19,073 nucleotides of DNA. Origin: Omnitrophica bacterium GWA2_52_8. Its GTDB lineage: Bacteria; Omnitrophota; Omnitrophia; Omnitrophales; Aquincolibacteriaceae. This document shows, in pieces, positions 1 to 6,219 of the stretch (positions are counted from its first letter, which is position 1; each line of letters begins with the position of its first letter). Location: positions 301 to 19,373 of the forward strand of contig MHFC01000131.1 in the NCBI GenBank assembly GCA_001804025.1. The letters are read 5' to 3'. A program made the position numbers and the translations under genes. The notes under the pieces are model-generated. The model was not told where the DNA came from. It made no database searches and saw nothing but the letters and a program-made list of their open reading frames with translations.

Positions 1-1058
1 CTCTCGTAATCTTCGCGCAATTCTGCCATTTGCCGCTGCATCGTCTGCCGTTCTTCCTCAAATGCCGCTTTAATCTCCAGCAATTCGCCGTGAGTGCGGC
101 TCTGCGCCTGCCCGCTGTCATCCGCCAGTTTGTCATAAGCGGCTTCCAGCGCCTTGACTTTGATCTGCCATTCTTTCTGCGCTTTTTCCCATTCCTGGAT
201 TTCTGCAAGCCGGCGCGACTGCATGGCCTCGTGCTTCAGCAAAACATCTTCGAGCTGATGGATCCGCTGGCGCGCGGACTCAATCCATTGCTGCAGGGAC
301 GGAAAATCCCGCAGCGTGTCCGTCACCCCCTGCAAAAGCTCTGCGATCACGCTTTGATGTTCGCGGATGACGACTTCCCATCGTTCCTCCTCATCGACAA
401 ACAACTGCCAGGCTTCTTTGATGCCGGGCGACGGCGCGTCGGCCGCTTGTTTAATGTGAAGATGCAACGACTTCATAATCTCGAAACGCTGCTTTTGAAA
501 TTGCAAGGTTTCATTGCGGATCCGATTGCTTTTTTTTGTCATATCATCGGCACGCTTGTGCCACACATCCGTACTCTGAAGGCTCGTCAACACTTCTTCG
601 GGAAGAGAAGCCCGTGATGGATCTCCCGCAGCATCAGCCGCGGACTTGCTTCCGTTTTGCTTGTGAACAGCACTTTGATTTTTTACATCTTTCTGTTTTT
701 CCGCGCCCGGAATCTCAGGAGCGTCGATCTCAGGGCCGCTTAAAACACTTTTTTGAAACTGCAGAAATTTGTCGGAACGGCTCCACGATGTTTTAAAACA
801 TCGCCGCACATAGTCGGGATCACAGCTCGCTTGGGCATGAATGCCGGAAACTCTTAAGGCTTTTTGCAGCGCGGTCGCTTCGGCCTCCTGCAGCCCGTCG
901 AACAAAACCATGGGCGTTTTGGCAAGCAGTTTGCGGGAATCATTAAACGATATAAAGAAAAGCTGGGCGACTTTAAGCGCGGTCGGGTATTTTTCGTTCT
1001 TTTCTATCAGCGGAAGGACGATGGTCCAGGATATATTTTGAGGGGCTGTCTCTGACAT
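1..1058 (-). CDS. Partial coiled-coil protein with L7/L12 C-terminal-like N-terminal domain
   Basis: An open frame runs on the minus strand from an ATG at 1058-1056 to the left window edge without a stop (352 complete codons), so the C-terminus is missing. Residues about 9-75 (starting SWTIVLPLIEKNEKYPTALK) follow the alternation of the ribosomal protein L7/L12 C-terminal domain: a strand, a helix with A-x-KV, a second helix ending LLAKTP, then EAEATALQKAL and a final strand. Residues about 105-155 are polar and low in complexity. Residues about 160-352 are rich in E, K, Q, R and L with heptad spacing and are probably a long coiled coil. No signal peptide or catalytic motif is visible. No good Shine-Dalgarno precedes the ATG, so the start is moderately sure. 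Function unknown; a scaffold or regulatory role is possible but only inferred. It is encoded apart from, and in the same direction as, the 1314-1927 pair. Confidence 0.8.
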   Translation of the reverse strand, partial: MSETAPQNISWTIVLPLIEKNEKYPTALKVAQLFFISFNDSRKLLAKTPMVLFDGLQEAEATALQKALRVSGIHAQASCDPDYVRRCFKTSWSRSDKFLQFQKSVLSGPEIDAPEIPGAEKQKDVKNQSAVHKQNGSKSAADAAGDPSRASLPEEVLTSLQSTDVWHKRADDMTKKSNRIRNETLQFQKQRFEIMKSLHLHIKQAADAPSPGIKEAWQLFVDEEERWEVVIREHQSVIAELLQGVTDTLRDFPSLQQWIESARQRIHQLEDVLLKHEAMQSRRLAEIQEWEKAQKEWQIKVKALEAAYDKLADDSGQAQSRTHGELLEIKAAFEEERQTMQRQMAELREDYE

Positions 1059-1313
1059 AATATTAATTTTCAAAGTCCGGCTCAGCATCGGACAAAGACG
1101 GATTTGAATTTTCTTAAGCGGTTCCCTTTAACCGTTGATACTGCTTGCGGTTACATTTACTTTTCCGGGACATTTTCGCACGAAGTAAGCGTGATTAAAA
1201 GGAAAATTATCGCAGGAAAATTATCGCATTCCGGCTGACATTATAAGCAGATCGATCAATCACTTCTTTTATTGATCAGGGGTGGCTGATTTGGGGACGG
1301 CCGGAAGGCTTTC
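1059..1313. other. Intergenic region with a 14-bp tandem duplication and a small hairpin
   Basis: No gene is seen in these 255 bases. They contain two head-to-tail copies of AGGAAAATTATCGC (1200-1213 and 1214-1227) and a 7-bp inverted repeat GATCAAT/ATTGATC (1254-1260 and 1271-1277). No T-run follows the hairpin on either strand, so it is not a convincing intrinsic terminator. Since the genes on both sides point left, the promoter of the coiled-coil gene should lie here, but I cannot place one with confidence. Confidence 0.4.
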
Positions 1314-1688
1314 TCAGTTTGAGGGATTGGAGCTGGCTCTGCCAAATGAAGCATTCCAGGCTTCAAGCGGGGTGCCCGCGGGGTGGATGGTCTCATACTC
1401 CGCCGGCACCGGAAACGGGAATGTCAGGATATCATAAACCCCGGCAAGGATCCGGCTGCCCCCGACGACGATTCCTTGCAAGATACCGCCCGTATAAGCC
1501 GAAAACGAGGTTTCTGATTCGCGCACGCGTGCCGGCTGGAGGAGCAATTCTATAGGAGAGAAAACAATCTGTTCGATCCCGTTTCCCAATTTAATCAAAG
1601 GGTTAGATCCAGCATAAATCGAATCGGAGGGCAAAAAAAATGCACAAAAAAAACCGCACAGGCACATCACCCGGACTGCCGGTTTCAT
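1314..1688 (-). CDS. Exosortase system-associated protein, TIGR04073 family (exported)
   Basis: This 124-residue protein starts with a Sec signal peptide: basic MKPAVR, a hydrophobic Cys-rich stretch (residues 7-19) and a probable cleavage site after SIYA (about residue 26). The mature part has the signature I associate with the TIGR04073 family: KLGNGIEQIVFSPIELLLQ, then a glycine-rich amphipathic stretch GGILQGIVVGGSRILAGVYD, then LTFPFPVPAEYE. The family is often found in genomes with exosortase/PEP-CTERM systems, but its function is not known. The location is probably periplasmic or at the outer membrane. Its ATG (1688-1686) overlaps the stop of the upstream 79-aa gene by one base (TGATG), so the two are translationally coupled. 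No exosortase gene is in the window. Confidence 0.75.
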   Translation of the reverse strand: MKPAVRVMCLCGFFCAFFLPSDSIYAGSNPLIKLGNGIEQIVFSPIELLLQPARVRESETSFSAYTGGILQGIVVGGSRILAGVYDILTFPFPVPAEYETIHPAGTPLEAWNASFGRASSNPSN

Positions 1689-1927
1689 CAGGATGCAAAC
1701 TGTTTGCGGGCCTCTTCAAGAATCGGCAGGATGCCTTCCAGCTCGTCCTGAGTTAATCGCCCGAGTTTGGCAAAGCGGACATTGCCTTCTGCGTCCGTAT
1801 TCTCGCGGGTAATCTGGAGTTTTTTGGCCCCTTGGTTATAGGAAAAGATCCCGACGGAAATTTTCCCTAAATCATTCTCCCAGGTTTTACCCCAAATTCT
1901 CTGGTCTAACTTTGGATCATAAGGCAT
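1688..1927 (-). CDS. Conserved-looking small protein of unknown function (79 aa)
   Basis: A 79-residue soluble protein with a strong Shine-Dalgarno (AAAAGGAG, minus strand, bases 1942-1935) seven bases from the ATG, which makes both gene and start credible. The sequence reads as a compact alpha/beta domain: GKTWENDLGKISVGIFSYNQ gives strands, KKLQITRE a further strand, FAKLGRLTQDELEGILPILE a turn plus C-terminal helix. The pattern of strands followed by K(L)GRLT-x-DE and a helix recalls the small PC4/YdbC type of single-stranded nucleic acid-binding proteins, but I regard that only as a hint. It has no signal peptide or membrane segment. It is first gene of a two-gene unit with the TIGR04073 protein, joined by a one-base overlap. 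Confidence 0.75.
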   Translation of the reverse strand: MPYDPKLDQRIWGKTWENDLGKISVGIFSYNQGAKKLQITRENTDAEGNVRFAKLGRLTQDELEGILPILEEARKQFAS

Positions 1928-2212
1928 TGCGACTCTCCTTTTGAGATGATTTGAAACCGGAATTAAGCTCCGTCCATGTCGACCGATAAAAATGAATGCT
2001 GCGGTCTCCGCAGATTTTCCATGACTTTAAGCGGCCCGGAGCTGATCAACGCTTCCTTTAATCTCGGCGATCTAACCCGCCAACTTAACTTGAAAATCAA
2101 ACGGCATTCATTCCGGACACGGCTGCCGGCTACATTGATGCTTCTGACCGTCCTCCGCTGAGGCCGGAACCCTAACCTTCCGGCCTGATGTTTATGACTG
2201 TATGACTGCTGA

Positions 2213-2405
2213 CTAACCCGCATTTCTCATCACTAATGAGAAATGCCCTCGCGGAGGCTGTGATGCAAATGGGCTTTTTCATTTGTACCTCAGGGGTTGT
2301 CTTTTGCGCCCTGTTAAAACGCGGGCGCAAAACTTTGGATGCAACCCCATGCGTCCAAAGCGGTTTTCTTATCGATTCACCTAATCGATGAGAAAACCGG
2401 ACTAA
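2213..2405 (+). repeat. 193-bp structured dispersed repeat, copy 1
   Basis: This block matches 11213-11405 at 185 of 193 positions without gaps, in the same orientation; the flanks are unrelated. On the plus strand it folds as H1 2220-2230/2236-2246 (11 bp perfect), a small CCTC/GAGG stem 2247-2257, H2 2266-2271/2280-2285 (6 bp), H3 2302-2311/2323-2332 (10 bp perfect), H4 2333-2342/2351-2360 (10 bp with one G-T), and H5 2361-2377/2383-2399 (17 bp with one T-G). The loop of H4 (AACCCC, 2343-2348) is complementary to GGGGTT at 2293-2298, which would form a pseudoknot enclosing H3. There are no terminal inverted repeats, no obvious target duplication and no T-tract after H5. The frame open on the minus strand through both copies changes amino acids at most differences, so I do not call it coding. 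Function is unknown: a non-autonomous mobile element or a structured RNA are the main options. Confidence 0.85.
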
Positions 2406-2536
2406 ATCCGGCACTCGCACGAACCCGCCGAAAAATTTCGTTTAACTCATGCCCGCAGCACCGGATTATAGGACAAGTCAGCCCGCAATTCGCCATAGAT
2501 TCTCTGATTCTGAGCCAGAGAAGTTCCCCAGCACCC

Positions 2537-2566
2537 TTGACCGGCTTCGATAACATCGTGTATCAT
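2537..2566 (+). promoter_or_regulatory. Candidate sigma-70-type promoter of gdhA
   Basis: TTGACC (2537-2542) and TATCAT (2561-2566) are separated by 18 bases, a fair match to the housekeeping consensus, about 65 bases before the gdhA start. It lies downstream of the 193-bp repeat, so if this is the true promoter the repeat is not part of the gdhA leader. Confidence 0.4.
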
Positions 2567-2593
2567 TTGTATAAATATATAGCAAGAAATATC

Positions 2594-2625
2594 ACTAATA
2601 ATCATTAGTTAACCCAGTGGGTTAA
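2594..2625 (+). promoter_or_regulatory. Two adjacent palindromes directly before the gdhA start codon
   Basis: Two small inverted repeats stand shoulder to shoulder: ACTAAT/ATTAGT (2594-2599 and 2604-2609, 4-base spacer) and TTAACCC/GGGTTAA (2609-2615 and 2619-2625, 3-base loop). The second ends four bases before the ATG at 2630 and occupies the place where a Shine-Dalgarno would be expected; none is visible. They could be operator half-sites or an mRNA hairpin that limits ribosome access. Confidence 0.35.
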
Positions 2626-2629
2626 TAAA

Positions 2630-4036
2630 ATGAAGGAAACCAGCTTTCTTGAAGGCCTCGCCAAAATGTTTGACCGGGCCGCCGTAGTTCTCGGAATTCC
2701 CGCCGGCCTGGCCCAGCAAATCAAAACCTGCAATGCGGTCTATCAGATCACCATTCCTGTGGAATTTCGCGGAGATTACCATATCTTTAAAGGCTGGTGC
2801 GCAGTGCACCACGAGCACCGGCTCCCGACCAAAGGCGGCATCCGCTTTTCTCCGACGGTTTCTCAGGAAAGCATTGAAGGCTTGGCGGCCCTCATGACTT
2901 ACAAATGCGCAATCGTCAACGTGCCGTACGGCGGCTCCAAGTGCGGTTTGCAGATTAATCCTCATGAATTTAACGAAGCGGAATTGGAACGTATCACCCG
3001 CCGCTTTGCCAAAGAACTCATCAAAAAAAATTTTATCAGCCCAAGCGAAAACGTCCCGGCCCCGGATATGGGGACCTCACAGCGCGAAATGGCCTGGATT
3101 GCCGACACCTACCGCACCCTGCGGCCGGGTGATATTAATGCCATCGCCTGCGTCACCGGGAAACCGCGTGCGCAAGGGGGCATCGCCGGCCGCGAAGAAG
3201 CGACGGGCCGAGGCGTTCAATACGCTCTGCGGGAATTTTTCCGTCACCCGGACGATGCGTCAAAAGCCCATCAGCACGGTGATTTGACCGGCAAACGGGT
3301 AATCGTTCAGGGATTGGGAAAGGTCGGTTATCACGCCGCAAAATACCTGCAGGAAGAAGACGACTGCCGCATCATCGCCGTTATCGAACGTGACGGCGCA
3401 CTCGTGAATGAAAAGGGGCTGGCCGTTGAAGAGGTGAAAAAATATTTGCTGGAAACCGGCGGGATCGCGGGATACCCCAACGGTCATTATACGGTCGACG
3501 GCAAGACCGTTCTCGAGCATGACTGCGACATTCTCATACCAGCCGCCGCCTCGGACCAAATCACACGCGACAACGCATCACGGATCAAGGCGCCCTTGAT
3601 TGCCGAAGCTGCCAATGCCCCGGTCAGTTTTGATGCGGACGAAATCTTAAAAAAATCAGGAAAGGTCATTTTGCCCGACATTTATCTGAACGCCGGCGGG
3701 GTGACCGTTTCCTATTTTGAATGGATCAAGAACATATCGCACATCCGCTTCGGCCGCATGGACCGCCGCCTGGACGAAAAACGGGGAAGTGAAATCATCA
3801 ATGCGATCGAAAAAACGGTCGGCAAACAGGTCCCGGAAGAGATTCGCGACCGTATCATTCTGGGCGCTGAAGAGATCGACCTTGTGCGTTCCGGGCTGGA
3901 TGACACGATGCGGCTTGCCTATCAGGAAATCCGCGATGTGCTTTTGCTTCGAAAAAATGTCCAGGATTACCGGACCGCTGCCTACGTCGTGGCCATTCAG
4001 AAAATCCTGGCAGCCCATAAGGAAGTGGGCCTTTGA
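2630..4036 (+). CDS. gdhA: Glutamate dehydrogenase (Glu/Leu/Phe/Val dehydrogenase family)
   Basis: This 468-residue cytoplasmic enzyme would interconvert glutamate and 2-oxoglutarate plus ammonia using NAD(P). Visible motifs are LPTKGGIRFSP (residues 65-75, substrate-binding K68), a second substrate Lys in MTYKCAI (K92), PYGGSKCG with the catalytic Lys (K104), PAPDMGT with the catalytic Asp (D146), ATGRG (191-195), the Rossmann fingerprint GLGKVG (228-233), and the late IAEAANAP and NAGGVTVSYFEW signatures. Length and domain order (substrate domain, nucleotide domain, C-terminal helix) are normal, so the gene looks intact. The position after K104 is Cys, where Gly or Ala is usual. Coenzyme preference cannot be read safely. 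The ATG lacks a clear Shine-Dalgarno. It is monocistronic, with its stop only three bases from the stop of the convergent lipoprotein gene. Confidence 0.95.
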   Translation: MKETSFLEGLAKMFDRAAVVLGIPAGLAQQIKTCNAVYQITIPVEFRGDYHIFKGWCAVHHEHRLPTKGGIRFSPTVSQESIEGLAALMTYKCAIVNVPYGGSKCGLQINPHEFNEAELERITRRFAKELIKKNFISPSENVPAPDMGTSQREMAWIADTYRTLRPGDINAIACVTGKPRAQGGIAGREEATGRGVQYALREFFRHPDDASKAHQHGDLTGKRVIVQGLGKVGYHAAKYLQEEDDCRIIAVIERDGALVNEKGLAVEEVKKYLLETGGIAGYPNGHYTVDGKTVLEHDCDILIPAAASDQITRDNASRIKAPLIAEAANAPVSFDADEILKKSGKVILPDIYLNAGGVTVSYFEWIKNISHIRFGRMDRRLDEKRGSEIINAIEKTVGKQVPEEIRDRIILGAEEIDLVRSGLDDTMRLAYQEIRDVLLLRKNVQDYRTAAYVVAIQKILAAHKEVGL

Positions 4037-4039
4037 TGA

Positions 4040-4447
4040 TTATTTCCGGGCACAGTCGACTTTAAGGCATTCCCAGCGCACAAGCCCCTGCTCCGGATCA
4101 AACCAGAAATAAATTTTTGAAGTGCTGAACCACCCCGTGTTTCCAGGTTTATAGACCCATTTAAGCTCATCGCCGTCATTCATGACCAGCACCGGCTCAC
4201 CTGCTATATCCAAAACCTTCTGCATCGTCTGCCCCGAAACAATCTTCCCGTCAACAATGCTTTCCCTTAGCTTTTCAAACTGCCGGGTTTCTTGATTCAG
4301 GATTTTGTCCTGATCCTCGGCATCCGAACTGACAGAGGCCAGCACTCTTAGGTCTTTGATATCTCCCGGCGAAGCGCAGCTGGAAATTACCGGCAGAAAA
4401 AAAGCCGTGAAAACTGCTCTTATCAATCTTGGAAGCGATACGTTCAT
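4040..4447 (-). CDS. BamE/SmpA-OmlA-like lipoprotein
   Basis: A 135-residue protein with a lipoprotein signal peptide: basic start (R7, R10), hydrophobic core VFTAFFLPV and the lipobox I-S-S-C with the lipidated Cys at residue 24. After a charged linker (about 25-65) the segment GQTMQKVLDIAGEPVLVMND, then LKWVYKP and STSKIYFWFDPEQGLVRWEC, has the helix plus strand layout of the SmpA/OmlA (BamE-like) fold: a helix ending in G-x-P, then hydrophobic strands ending in a solvent-exposed turn. BamE assists beta-barrel assembly at the outer membrane, but many lipoproteins share this fold with other roles, so I do not assign bamE. Two Cys near the C-terminus (KVDC and WEC) might form a disulfide. It is convergent with gdhA with three bases between stops. 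No strong Shine-Dalgarno is seen. Confidence 0.75.
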   Translation of the reverse strand: MNVSLPRLIRAVFTAFFLPVISSCASPGDIKDLRVLASVSSDAEDQDKILNQETRQFEKLRESIVDGKIVSGQTMQKVLDIAGEPVLVMNDGDELKWVYKPGNTGWFSTSKIYFWFDPEQGLVRWECLKVDCARK

Positions 4448-4498
4448 TTTATCTGTGCAGCTTTGGCTAAATAACAGCGCACAAGTCTTTTAATGTTA

Positions 4499-4567
4499 TG
4501 TCATCCCCGAATGCTTGTGTCGGGGATCCAGACTCTGGATTCCCGCTTACAATCCGCGGGAATGACA
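4499..4567. repeat. Short palindromic repeat of the TCATCCCC/GGAATGAC class
   Basis: The element is bounded by TGTCAT (4499-4504) and ATGACA (4562-4567), which pair with each other. Inside are two hairpins, CCCCGA/TCGGGG and TTCCCGC/GCGGGAA, with a short TCCAG/CTGGA palindrome between them, so it can form a branched structure. Sequences of this kind (CATTCCCGC with GGAATCCAG) are common intergenic repeats in many unrelated bacteria. Only one copy is in the window. Confidence 0.65.
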
Positions 4568-4626
4568 GCTCACAAATATCAAAAGACTTTTGAACGATTA
4601 CTTAGTCCCTTGTTTCATTACAGTTT

Positions 4627-4713
4627 AGTACCTGTCTGGCATTTAATTTTTGTGGGAAGACGGTACTTTGCCCGTTCGAAATGGCAACGCCCACTTACAA
4701 GCGTCAAGACGCA
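4627..4713. repeat. Modular hairpin repeat, short copy
   Basis: The right block, 4653-4713, matches 18950-19010 at 54 of 61 positions; the left block, 4632-4650, matches 18871-18889 at 17 of 19. The blocks are only two bases apart here but 60 bases apart in the other copy, which carries two extra hairpins between them. A closing stem AGTACC-GTCT (4627-4637, one bulged T) with AGACGGTACT (4658-4667) is present. The 10-bp stem that is perfect in the long copy (CGCTTGAAAT/ATTTCAAGCG) is degraded here. Confidence 0.6.
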
Positions 4714-4785
4714 TTAGCAGGTTTTTTTATAAGGTGACAAGTCCTGTACGGCGTTCCAATTCATCACAATTAAAATGATCAGGTG

Positions 4786-6219
4786 CTAGGTTTGCGGCTG
4801 CCGCTCGATTTTACGGCCGGACATCGAATTGGCAGAAATTCCGTAAAATACTTCGGCTGTTTCCATGAGCGTTTCTGACAAGGTAGGGTGCGGGTGTATC
4901 GATTCGGCAATATCTTTCGCCGTCGCACCCATTTCAACGGCAAGAACACCTTCACTGATTATATCTCCGGCCCCGCTTCCGACAATCCCGACACCCAGCA
5001 CGCGTTCCGTATCGGGATCAAGAATAAGTTTAGTCAATCCGTCCGGCTTGTTGATCGTCAGCGCCCGGCCGAGCGCGGCCCAGGGAAACCGGGCCACCTT
5101 AACTTCAATCCCTTTCGCTTTTGCCTCGGCTTCGGTCAGCCCGCACCATGCCACTTCCGGCTGGGTAAAAACCACGGCCGGCATCACGATGTCTTCAAAT
5201 GCGGTGGCTTCACCACAGAGGTACTCGACAGCAACGCGAGCCTCTTTGACCGCTTTATGGGCCAGCATGACCCCGCCCGCAACGTCCCCGATGGCCAGAA
5301 TGGCCGGGTCGGATGTCTGCTGATGCACATCCACTTTAACAAAACCCTTTTCATCCAATGCTACTTTTGTATTTTTGAGTCCAAGTTCATCGCAATTGGG
5401 CTTCCGCCCTACCGAAACCAAAACGCGGTCGTAAAGCTCTTCCCTTTTTTGCCCCGCCGTCTCGCTGATCACTTTGATTTGTTTGAGGTAAGTTTCCATT
5501 TTCAACACCTTGGAACTTAACCGGACTTCCTCAAAATGCGCCAGGGCAAACTTCATCACGGGTCTGACAAGATCGGGGTCCGCACCCGCCAAAATGTTCG
5601 GCAGTGCTTCCACGAGCACAATTTTACTCCCGAGGGCCGCGTAAACTGTGCCCAATTCCATCCCGATGTAGCCGCCGCCCACGATCAGCAGACGAGCCGG
5701 CACATCTTCCAGTTCCAGGGCTTCGGTGGAGGTCATAATCCGCTTGTTTCCAAGATCGAACGCCTTCGGCATTGCCGGCTCCGAACCGACTGCCAATATG
5801 GCTTTCTGAAACCGGACAAACTTCTGGCCTTCTGTGGTTTCAACCCGCAAAGTCCGAGAATCCTCGAGATAGCCGCGCCCGTGCATGACTTCCACACCGC
5901 GCATTTTCCCCATGGACCGAACACCCTGGCTAAGTTTGCGCAGAATCGAATCCTTCCAGGACCTCAATTTATCGAGATCGATTTTGGCTTCCCCGAAAGA
6001 AATCCCCATCTCTTTCGAATGTCTTACTTCGTTCAAGAGATGCGCGGCATGCAACAGCGCTTTTGACGGGATGCACCCGCGGTTGAGGCAAACACCCCCC
6101 AATTCCAGATCTTTTTCGACGAGAATCACTTTTTTTCCGTGGTCCGCCGCATAAAAAGCGGCCGCATATCCCCCGGGACCCGATCCGATAACAACGATTT
6201 CTGTTTCGATATATTTCAT
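4786..6219 (-). CDS. lpdA: Dihydrolipoamide dehydrogenase (E3 of the pyruvate dehydrogenase complex)
   Basis: This 477-residue flavoprotein reoxidises the dihydrolipoyl arm of E2 and passes electrons through FAD to NAD+. Residues 12-17 (GSGPGG) are the FAD-binding Rossmann motif. The redox-active disulfide is GGVCLNRGCIPSK with C44 and C49. GGGYIGMELG begins the NAD-binding domain, AIGDVAGG is the second FAD motif, and HPHPTLSE near residue 444 holds the His-Glu pair of the dimer interface. All catalytic parts are present and the length is normal. The redox motif has Val and Arg where many family members have Thr and Val/Trp. Its ATG overlaps the E2 stop by four bases (ATGA), showing coupled translation as last gene of the operon. 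The neighbours favour pyruvate dehydrogenase as its main partner, though it may also serve other 2-oxoacid complexes or glycine cleavage. Confidence 0.97.
   Translation of the reverse strand: MKYIETEIVVIGSGPGGYAAAFYAADHGKKVILVEKDLELGGVCLNRGCIPSKALLHAAHLLNEVRHSKEMGISFGEAKIDLDKLRSWKDSILRKLSQGVRSMGKMRGVEVMHGRGYLEDSRTLRVETTEGQKFVRFQKAILAVGSEPAMPKAFDLGNKRIMTSTEALELEDVPARLLIVGGGYIGMELGTVYAALGSKIVLVEALPNILAGADPDLVRPVMKFALAHFEEVRLSSKVLKMETYLKQIKVISETAGQKREELYDRVLVSVGRKPNCDELGLKNTKVALDEKGFVKVDVHQQTSDPAILAIGDVAGGVMLAHKAVKEARVAVEYLCGEATAFEDIVMPAVVFTQPEVAWCGLTEAEAKAKGIEVKVARFPWAALGRALTINKPDGLTKLILDPDTERVLGVGIVGSGAGDIISEGVLAVEMGATAKDIAESIHPHPTLSETLMETAEVFYGISANSMSGRKIERQPQT

Larger units (their letters stand above)
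1928..2629. other. 702-bp intergenic region between divergent transcription units
   Basis: Open frames here are short, lack Shine-Dalgarno sites and have unconvincing composition, so I see no protein gene. From left to right it holds the leader of the 79-aa gene; a 9-bp hairpin AGGCCGGAA/TTCCGGCCT (2161-2169 and 2178-2186, 8-base loop); copy 1 of the 193-bp structured repeat (2213-2405); a featureless stretch 2406-2536; and the gdhA promoter region with two palindromes (2537-2625). Confidence 0.6.
4448..4785. other. Intergenic region carrying two palindromic repeat elements
   Basis: These 338 bases lie between the lpd stop and the lipoprotein start, both on the minus strand. No credible gene is present. 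Most of it is repeat sequence: a cruciform-like element at 4499-4567 and a shorter copy of a modular hairpin repeat at 4627-4713. A run of seven T follows at about 4722-4728 on the plus strand. I do not see a good intrinsic terminator for the pyruvate dehydrogenase operon on the minus strand. Confidence 0.6.

Noticed and set aside
30..1055. Plus-strand open frames, the longest of 195 residues
   Set aside because: They lie opposite a continuous minus-strand frame with a recognisable domain and coiled coil that covers the whole region; their composition is that of an antisense frame.
1976..2161. 61-residue plus-strand frame followed directly by a 9-bp hairpin
   Set aside because: No ribosome-binding site, no family likeness and no T-tract after the hairpin.
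2361..2405. H5 of the repeat as an intrinsic terminator
   Set aside because: The 17-bp stem is strong, but neither strand has a run of T after it.
2213..2405. CRISPR array or classical insertion sequence as explanation of the repeats
   Set aside because: There are only two distant copies, no regular spacing, no terminal inverted repeats, no transposase and no cas gene.
2172..2420. 82-residue minus-strand frame covering repeat copy 1, with a 69-residue counterpart at 11208-11417
   Set aside because: The frames are open in both copies, but most nucleotide differences change the amino acid while all respect the base-paired fold. No start context supports translation.
4493..4717. 74-residue plus-strand frame
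   Set aside because: It consists of two palindromic repeat elements and has no other support.
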